NCBI GenBank assembly: GCA_910586355.1 | Contig: CAJUHJ010000023.1 | Location: 1 to 35,928 of the forward strand | Source of the DNA: an uncultured Lachnospiraceae bacterium | GTDB taxonomy: Bacteria; Bacillota; Clostridia; Lachnospirales; Lachnospiraceae | Length of the DNA stretch: 35,928 nt | Reading direction: 5' to 3' | Shown: one piece after another, positions 31,712 through 35,928 of the stretch | Numbering within the stretch: position 1 is the first letter of the stretch | Layout: each line of letters starts with the position of its first letter | Notes under the pieces: generated by a model | What the model was told of the DNA's origin: nothing | The model's database searches: none | Seen by the model: the letters and a program-made list of their open reading frames with translations, nothing else | Program-made: the position numbers and the translations under genes

Positions 31712-32734
31712 TTGGCATTTCAGTTTCATTTCAAAAAGAGTATTCTGTCACTGCTCTTACTTTTATCTATCTCTATTCTGACTTTTTGGGGCTGTGCAAA
31801 AACAAATGAAAAACCTTCTTCCGGTAAAAAAGTTGTGTTAAACGAAGTCGCACATTCTATATTTTATGCACCTATGTATGTAGCAATCGAAGAAGGCTAT
31901 TTTCAAGACGCTGGTATAGAATTGGAGCTTGTGACTGGGTTTGGAGCAGACAAAACCATGACCGCCGTTCTCTCCGGCGAAGCAGATATTGGCTTTATGG
32001 GGCCGGAGACTACTGTCTATACTTATAATGAGGGGGCGACAGACGTTGTGTTAAATTTTGCACAGCTTACTCAGCGCGCCGGTAATTTTTTAGTTGCAAA
32101 AGAACCTATGGAAAACTTTCAATGGAGCGACATAAAAGGAAAAAATATTCTCGGCGGAAGAGCCGGCGGTATGCCGGAAATGGTTTTTGAATTTGTACTA
32201 AAGAAAAATAATATTAATCCGGCAACAGATGTGACAATAGACCAGAGTATAGATTTTGGTTCAACTGCCGCTGCATTTTCTGGCGGTCAGGGGGATTATA
32301 CAGTTGAATTTGAACCCTCTGCAACCGCCTTAGAAAAAGAAAATGCAGGCTATGTTGTAGCTTCTTTAGGCGTTGACTCTGGTTATGTACCATATACCGC
32401 ATTTTCTGCAAAAGAAAGTTACATAAAGGAAAATGCTGACATTATCCAAGCATTTACAAATGCGCTGCAGGAAGGAATGAAGTATGTAAACGATCACACA
32501 AGCAAAGAAATTGCCGCTGCAATTTCACCGCAATTTCCTGATACAGATAAGGATACATTAACAACAATTATTGACCGTTATAAAGAACAGGATACTTGGA
32601 AAACAGACGTTATATTTACAGAAGAAGCCTACACGCTTCTTTTAGATATCTTAGATGAATCCGGACAGCTTACAGACCGTCCGCCTTATGAAAGTCTTAT
32701 CAATACAGAATTTGCCGAAAAAGCTGCGGAATAA
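31712..32734 (+). CDS. NMT1/THI5-like ABC solute-binding lipoprotein (orphan)
   Basis: The protein has 340 residues and starts with TTG at 31712, with AAGGAGG eight bases upstream and no ATG nearby. A lipoprotein signal runs to Cys28 (ILTFWGC, an atypical lipobox). The fold is the NMT1/SsuA type: FYAPMYVAIEEGYFQDAGIE, LSGEADIGFMGPETTVY, and DIKGKNILGGRAGGMPEM. Relatives bind thiamine precursors, sulfonates or similar small molecules; the ligand is not deducible. It differs from the other binding protein in this window (15317) in all the motif details. No ATPase or permease lies on either side, so it must use a transporter encoded elsewhere. The 192-base upstream region shows no riboswitch I can recognise, only a repeated CCGGCTGT (31616 and 31659). 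Confidence 0.88.
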   Translation: MAFQFHFKKSILSLLLLLSISILTFWGCAKTNEKPSSGKKVVLNEVAHSIFYAPMYVAIEEGYFQDAGIELELVTGFGADKTMTAVLSGEADIGFMGPETTVYTYNEGATDVVLNFAQLTQRAGNFLVAKEPMENFQWSDIKGKNILGGRAGGMPEMVFEFVLKKNNINPATDVTIDQSIDFGSTAAAFSGGQGDYTVEFEPSATALEKENAGYVVASLGVDSGYVPYTAFSAKESYIKENADIIQAFTNALQEGMKYVNDHTSKEIAAAISPQFPDTDKDTLTTIIDRYKEQDTWKTDVIFTEEAYTLLLDILDESGQLTDRPPYESLINTEFAEKAAE

Positions 32735-32759
32735 TAACCGTTTTAGAAAACAGGCAAGA

Positions 32760-32809
32760 AAAGAATCCAGCCCTTTGCCAAAAGAAGGCTAAAAAGGGCT
32801 GGACTCTTT
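32760..32809. terminator. Terminator between convergent genes
   Basis: AAAGAATCCAGCCCTTT (32760-32776) pairs with AAAGGGCTGGACTCTTT (32793-32809), 17 positions with one mismatch. The loop can form a small inner GCC/GGC pair. The A-rich and T-rich ends make it suitable for both the binding protein gene and the exporter operon. Confidence 0.75.
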
Positions 32810-32842
32810 GATGATTCAGATATAGGCTAAATTGTTATACCC

Positions 32843-33310
32843 TTAAGTAAAAATTCCAATTGCTGTCACACTGGCAACACCCATAATAATTCCTGCCAGC
32901 AATACGCCCAACATTACGGCTGCCACACTGGACTTAAAGTCCATATCTAAAATGCTGGCTGCTAATGTACCCGTCCATGCGCCTGTTCCGGGCACTGGAA
33001 TACCGACAAACAACAGCAGTGCAAGAAATAATCCTTTCCCAGCTTTTTCTTGAAGTTTTTTTCCACCCTTCTCTCCTTTTTCCAGACAAAATGTGAAAAA
33101 TCCACCAATCACCGGCTTATCTGCACCCCATTCTAAAACTTTTCTGGCAAACAGATATATAATCGGTACTGGAAGCATATTTCCTATAATACAGACAACA
33201 TAAGACTGCAAAAACGGCAGCCCAATGCCCTGTGAAATCGGAATCGCTGCTCTTAGTTCTATCAGCGGCACCATTGAAATAAAGAAAATATACAAATAAT
33301 TTTTTAACAT
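32843..33310 (-). CDS. Small multi-drug export family membrane protein
   Basis: The protein has 155 residues and about four membrane segments. It matches the family known as small multi-drug exporter (COG2426 type): FFISMVPLIELRAAIPISQG at the start, NMLPVPIIYLFARKVLEWG, and the GTGAWTG motif in GIPVPGTGAWTGTLAASIL. The family name is historical; the transported substrate is unproven. Its start overlaps the end of the hisC-like gene by seven bases, and AGGAGTGAGTC precedes the ATG. It is the last gene of a three-gene operon with two aminotransferases. Confidence 0.88.
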   Translation of the reverse strand: MLKNYLYIFFISMVPLIELRAAIPISQGIGLPFLQSYVVCIIGNMLPVPIIYLFARKVLEWGADKPVIGGFFTFCLEKGEKGGKKLQEKAGKGLFLALLLFVGIPVPGTGAWTGTLAASILDMDFKSSVAAVMLGVLLAGIIMGVASVTAIGIFT

Positions 33311-34383
33311 GACTCACTCCTGTTTTTTGACCTATACTTTTTTAAGAATGAAAATAAAACATTCATCTCGTCTCTTGTTCCTATTGTAATCCGAAGATAA
33401 TTCGAAATACGTTCCGGCGCTTTAAAATGCCGGACAAATATTCCTGCTTCTTTTAATGCCGCAAATAACTCTTCCGCCGGATAAACCGGATGTGTGACAA
33501 ACAAAAAATTAGCCATAGAATCCGGAAAGCAAAAACCAAGTTTTAAAAATTCCTCTTTTGCCCATTCCCTGGTATGAACAATATTTGCCGTACACTCTAA
33601 GAAATATTCCTTATCACGCATAGCCGCCGCCCCAAGCACAAGCGACGTTTGGTTCATTGTATAAGAATTAAAAGAATATTTACAGTCGTTGATAAACCGG
33701 ATTAAATCAGGATTCCCAAGTAAAAAACCAGCGCGCACTCCAGCCATGGACCGAGACTTGCTAAGTGTCTGCGCAATAAGCAAATTCTCATATTTTTCCA
33801 ACAACGGTAAAGCAGAAACTCCCCCAAAATCAATATATGCTTCATCAATAATCACAATGACATCCATATTCTGACGAAGTATTTCTTCAATCTCTTCGAT
33901 TGGATGAAAAACACCCGTCGGCGCATTTGGGTTTGGAAATATAATTCCGCCGTTTTCCTTAAAATAATCTTTTGTCCGAATCCTAAAACATTCGTCTAAC
34001 GGCTGTCTTTCATAGGGTATCCGAAACAAATCCGCCCATACATCATAAAAAGAATACGTAATATCTGGAAATAAAATTGGCTTATCTGAATTAAAACACG
34101 TTAAAAATGCCATTGCTAACACGTCGTCAGAACCAACACCGACAAAAACCTGTTCAAAAGCAAGCCCATAATACTCTGCAACAGCATTTACAAGTACAGA
34201 CGCCGTCGGATCCGGATAACGGCGAAGCAAATCCATATCCATATGCAAAAGGGCTTCTGCTGCTTTTGGCGAAGGCGGATACGGATTTTCATTTGTATTT
34301 AATTTCACCACAGACGCCTGCCGCGGCTGCTCTCCCGGCACATACGGAATCACTTTTCGAATCTTGTCTTCCCACAATTTCAT
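33304..34383 (-). CDS. HisC-like aminotransferase (histidinol-phosphate type)
   Basis: The protein has 359 residues, the usual length for HisC-type fold I enzymes. Motifs: KLNTNENPYPPSP near the N-terminus, IFPNPNAPTG, VIIDEAYIDFGG and the cofactor Lys in AQTLSKSRSMAGVRAGFL. It transfers an amino group using pyridoxal phosphate. Histidinol-phosphate is the classical substrate, but relatives in non-his loci use other substrates such as aromatic amino acids, and no other his gene is here. It starts five bases after the aspartate-type aminotransferase stop, with GGGAG ahead of the ATG. It overlaps the exporter-type gene by seven bases, so the three are co-transcribed. Confidence 0.87.
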   Translation of the reverse strand: MKLWEDKIRKVIPYVPGEQPRQASVVKLNTNENPYPPSPKAAEALLHMDMDLLRRYPDPTASVLVNAVAEYYGLAFEQVFVGVGSDDVLAMAFLTCFNSDKPILFPDITYSFYDVWADLFRIPYERQPLDECFRIRTKDYFKENGGIIFPNPNAPTGVFHPIEEIEEILRQNMDVIVIIDEAYIDFGGVSALPLLEKYENLLIAQTLSKSRSMAGVRAGFLLGNPDLIRFINDCKYSFNSYTMNQTSLVLGAAAMRDKEYFLECTANIVHTREWAKEEFLKLGFCFPDSMANFLFVTHPVYPAEELFAALKEAGIFVRHFKAPERISNYLRITIGTRDEMNVLFSFLKKYRSKNRSESC

Positions 34384-34388
34384 GTATT

Positions 34389-35582
34389 TTATTCTCCCAG
34401 ATGATACTCTTTGGCAAGTTTTGCAAACGCATCCAAAGAACGGACAATTTTTTCATTAGAAATACAGTACGCCAGACGGACATAACCGCTGCAGCCAAAC
34501 GCGCTTCCCTTTACCAGAATCAAATTGTATTTTTTTGCTGCCGCAACAAATTCTGCTTCATTTTCCACCGGTGATTTCAGCCAAAGATAAAACGCTCCCT
34601 GTGGTTTGATGCAGGTAAATCCCAAACGGCTCAATCCCTCATATAACACTTTTCGATTCTTATCATAAAAATCCAAATTTGTTTTCTCATTGATACAAGC
34701 TGCCGCCGCTTTTTGTATCAGCGACGGTGCATTGACAAATCCAAGCGTACGGTTCGCCACTTCTATCCCAGCCAACATATTCTCAGCGTCTGTCACTTCA
34801 TTCGGTACGGCAATATATCCGATTCTCTCTCCCGGCAGTGACAACGATTTGCTGAATGAATAACCTACAATCGTATTATGATAATATTTTGTCAGAAAAT
34901 TCTCCTTTGCCCCATCATAAATTAACTCACGATATGGTTCATCCGAAACCAGATAAATTTCTTTTTTGTATTCTGATTCTTTCTCCAATAGAATCTGGGC
35001 AATCCTTCTCATTGTTTTATCGGAATAAATCACTCCAGTAGGATTATTTGGCGTATTAATCACTACTGCTTTTGTTTTGTCTGTAAATGCCGCTTCAAAA
35101 GCCGCTAAATCAGGCTCAAAAGTCTCATAATCCGGCGCAACTTCTACGACGGCGGCATCAAAATTCGCCGCATAACTTCTATACTCTCCAAAATAGGGCG
35201 CAAACACAATCACTTCGTCGCCAGGATCTAAAATTGTTTTAAATACAATATTTAATCCGCCGGCCGCCCCAACTGTCATTACAATATTTTTCCATGTAAA
35301 ATCCGTACCAAACCGACTGTTTAAATTGTCCGCAACAGCCTTCCTGACATCTTCGTATCCGCTGTTTGACATATAGCCATGCAGAATTAAAGGATCTGTT
35401 TGATCTACCAAATCCTTTATCGCCTGTTTTACTGCCTCTGGAGCCGGTGTTGCCGGATTCCCCAGGCTAAAATCGAATACATTTTCTTCTCCTACTTTTG
35501 CAGCAAGTTCCTTACCTTCCACAAACATTGCCCGAATCGCAGAACTGCCGGCCAAAGCCGCCTGTATTTTTTTTGAAAGCAT
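34389..35582 (-). CDS. Aspartate-type aminotransferase (class I/II, PLP-dependent)
   Basis: The protein has 397 residues. It belongs to the fold I aminotransferases of the AspB branch: FSLGNPATPAPEAV, HGYMSNSGYEDVRKAVADNL, VINTPNNPTGVIYS, LVSDEPYRELIYDG and the cofactor Lys in VGYSFSKSLSLPGERIGYIA. The Arg that binds the alpha-carboxylate is in YVRLAYCIS near the C-terminus. The substrate is probably aspartate or another dicarboxylic or aromatic amino acid. AGGA-type sites precede the ATG at 35582 and a promoter lies about 40 bases further up. It heads the operon with the HisC-like enzyme and the exporter-type protein. Confidence 0.9.
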   Translation of the reverse strand: MLSKKIQAALAGSSAIRAMFVEGKELAAKVGEENVFDFSLGNPATPAPEAVKQAIKDLVDQTDPLILHGYMSNSGYEDVRKAVADNLNSRFGTDFTWKNIVMTVGAAGGLNIVFKTILDPGDEVIVFAPYFGEYRSYAANFDAAVVEVAPDYETFEPDLAAFEAAFTDKTKAVVINTPNNPTGVIYSDKTMRRIAQILLEKESEYKKEIYLVSDEPYRELIYDGAKENFLTKYYHNTIVGYSFSKSLSLPGERIGYIAVPNEVTDAENMLAGIEVANRTLGFVNAPSLIQKAAAACINEKTNLDFYDKNRKVLYEGLSRLGFTCIKPQGAFYLWLKSPVENEAEFVAAAKKYNLILVKGSAFGCSGYVRLAYCISNEKIVRSLDAFAKLAKEYHLGE

Positions 35583-35622
35583 ATGCGTTCCTTCTTTCTC
35601 ATTATATTTTGTCCTGAATAGT

Positions 35623-35651
35623 AATTTACTATATTTGCCGTAAAATGTAAA
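35623..35651 (-). promoter_or_regulatory. Promoter of the aminotransferase operon
   Basis: TTTACA (35651-35646), a 17-base spacer and TAAATT (35628-35623) lie about 41 bases before the ATG at 35582. A cre-like GAAACCGTTTTC (35701-35712, two mismatches to the core) stands about 50 bases upstream. Confidence 0.5.
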
Positions 35652-35772
35652 CTAAAAACGAACCACAATTCCACTTATTTTTCAAATTTTAACATTATGT
35701 GAAACCGTTTTCTTATAAACAAAAACAGCGATAAGCACTAATGTCACAGTACTTTCCGCTGATTTTTTTGCA

Positions 35773-35845
35773 TGAGACATCGGGGGCTCGAACCCCGGAC
35801 AACTTGATTAAAAGTCAAGTGCTCTACCACCTGAGCTAATGTCCC
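35773..35845 (-). tRNA. tRNA-Lys (anticodon UUU)
   Basis: The 73-base cloverleaf folds fully: acceptor GGGACAT/ATGTCTC with one G-U pair, D arm GCTC/GAGC, anticodon stem CTTGA/TCAAG with loop CTTTTAA (anticodon TTT), and T arm CGGGG-TTCGAGC-CCCCG. The discriminator is A and no CCA is encoded (ATG follows). Confidence 0.96.
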
Positions 35846-35877
35846 ACAATCATCTATACCAATATACAGATTAAAAA

Positions 35878-35928
35878 CTGGGCTAACCAGATTCGAACTG
35901 GTGAATGCAGGAGTCAAAGTCCTGTGCC
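35878..35928 (-). tRNA. tRNA-Gln (anticodon UUG), cut by the window edge
   Basis: The 3' 51 bases are present: anticodon stem CAGGA/TCCTG with loop CTTTGAC (anticodon TTG), T arm ACCAG-TTCGAAT-CTGGT and acceptor strand TAGCCCA with discriminator G. No CCA is encoded; five T follow. The 5' part lies beyond the right edge. The two tRNA genes are 32 bases apart and probably one transcript. Confidence 0.92.

Noticed and set aside
34107..34574. Plus-strand 155-codon frame over the aminotransferase genes
   Set aside because: It is antisense to two clear enzymes, with no ribosome site or domain.

Overview
The window looks like chromosome from a low-to-mid GC Gram-positive anaerobe, most likely a member of the Lachnospiraceae or a close clostridial relative. 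The support is indirect but consistent: strong AGGAGG-type ribosome binding sites, three TTG starts (5035, 24992, 31712), a rel / metallo-hydrolase / hemZ cluster, a long type-2-like isoleucyl-tRNA synthetase, DUF1836 and YerC/TrpR-like regulators, and tRNA genes without an encoded CCA. Gene density is high. No gap between genes exceeds about 200 bases, so there is no long unexplained stretch.

Layout. 1-5035 (minus) is the 5' part of a very large secreted protein: a signal peptide, about 17 BspA-type leucine-rich repeats, two small alpha/beta modules, then roughly 1.08-kb tandem repeats built of GLUG-like units. 5139-8986 (minus) holds a GHKL sensor kinase that appears to lack its phosphoacceptor segment, its LytTR response regulator, a broken yhhN-like membrane gene and a chemoreceptor-type protein. 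9155-14174 (minus) is the rel operon (rel, metallo-hydrolase, hemZ), with an Imm1-type immunity gene at its end and a clear terminator. 14276-15160 (minus) is a two-part GNAT acetyltransferase. 15317-18887 (plus) is a NitT/TauT-type ABC transporter operon ending in a LacI-family regulator, with a palindrome suited to such a regulator upstream. 18987-21566 (plus) carries a DUF6323-like protein, a CPBP membrane protease and a protein with EF-hand-like calcium loops.

21617-29245 (minus) holds a Uma2 nuclease-fold protein, a 48-residue coiled-coil protein, glycogen phosphorylase translationally coupled to ileS, and two DUF4190-type membrane proteins. 29318-30452 (minus) is a metal-linked group: an HMA metal-binding protein, an ArsR/CadC-like sensor and a Cu/Zn superoxide dismutase-like protein, with a consensus promoter and an SmtB/CadC-type operator. 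A DUF1836 gene diverges from it and converges on a yerC-like gene; both of those end inside one hairpin. 31712-32734 (plus) is a solute-binding lipoprotein without a transporter beside it. 32843-35582 (minus) is an operon of two aminotransferases and a small exporter-type membrane protein. The window ends with tRNA-Lys(UUU) and part of tRNA-Gln(UUG).

The most promising places to look further are the metal-responsive HMA-ArsR-SOD group, the giant repeat protein beside the unusual sensor kinase, the orphan Imm1 gene in the rel operon, and the hairpin that is simultaneously the end of two genes and their terminator.
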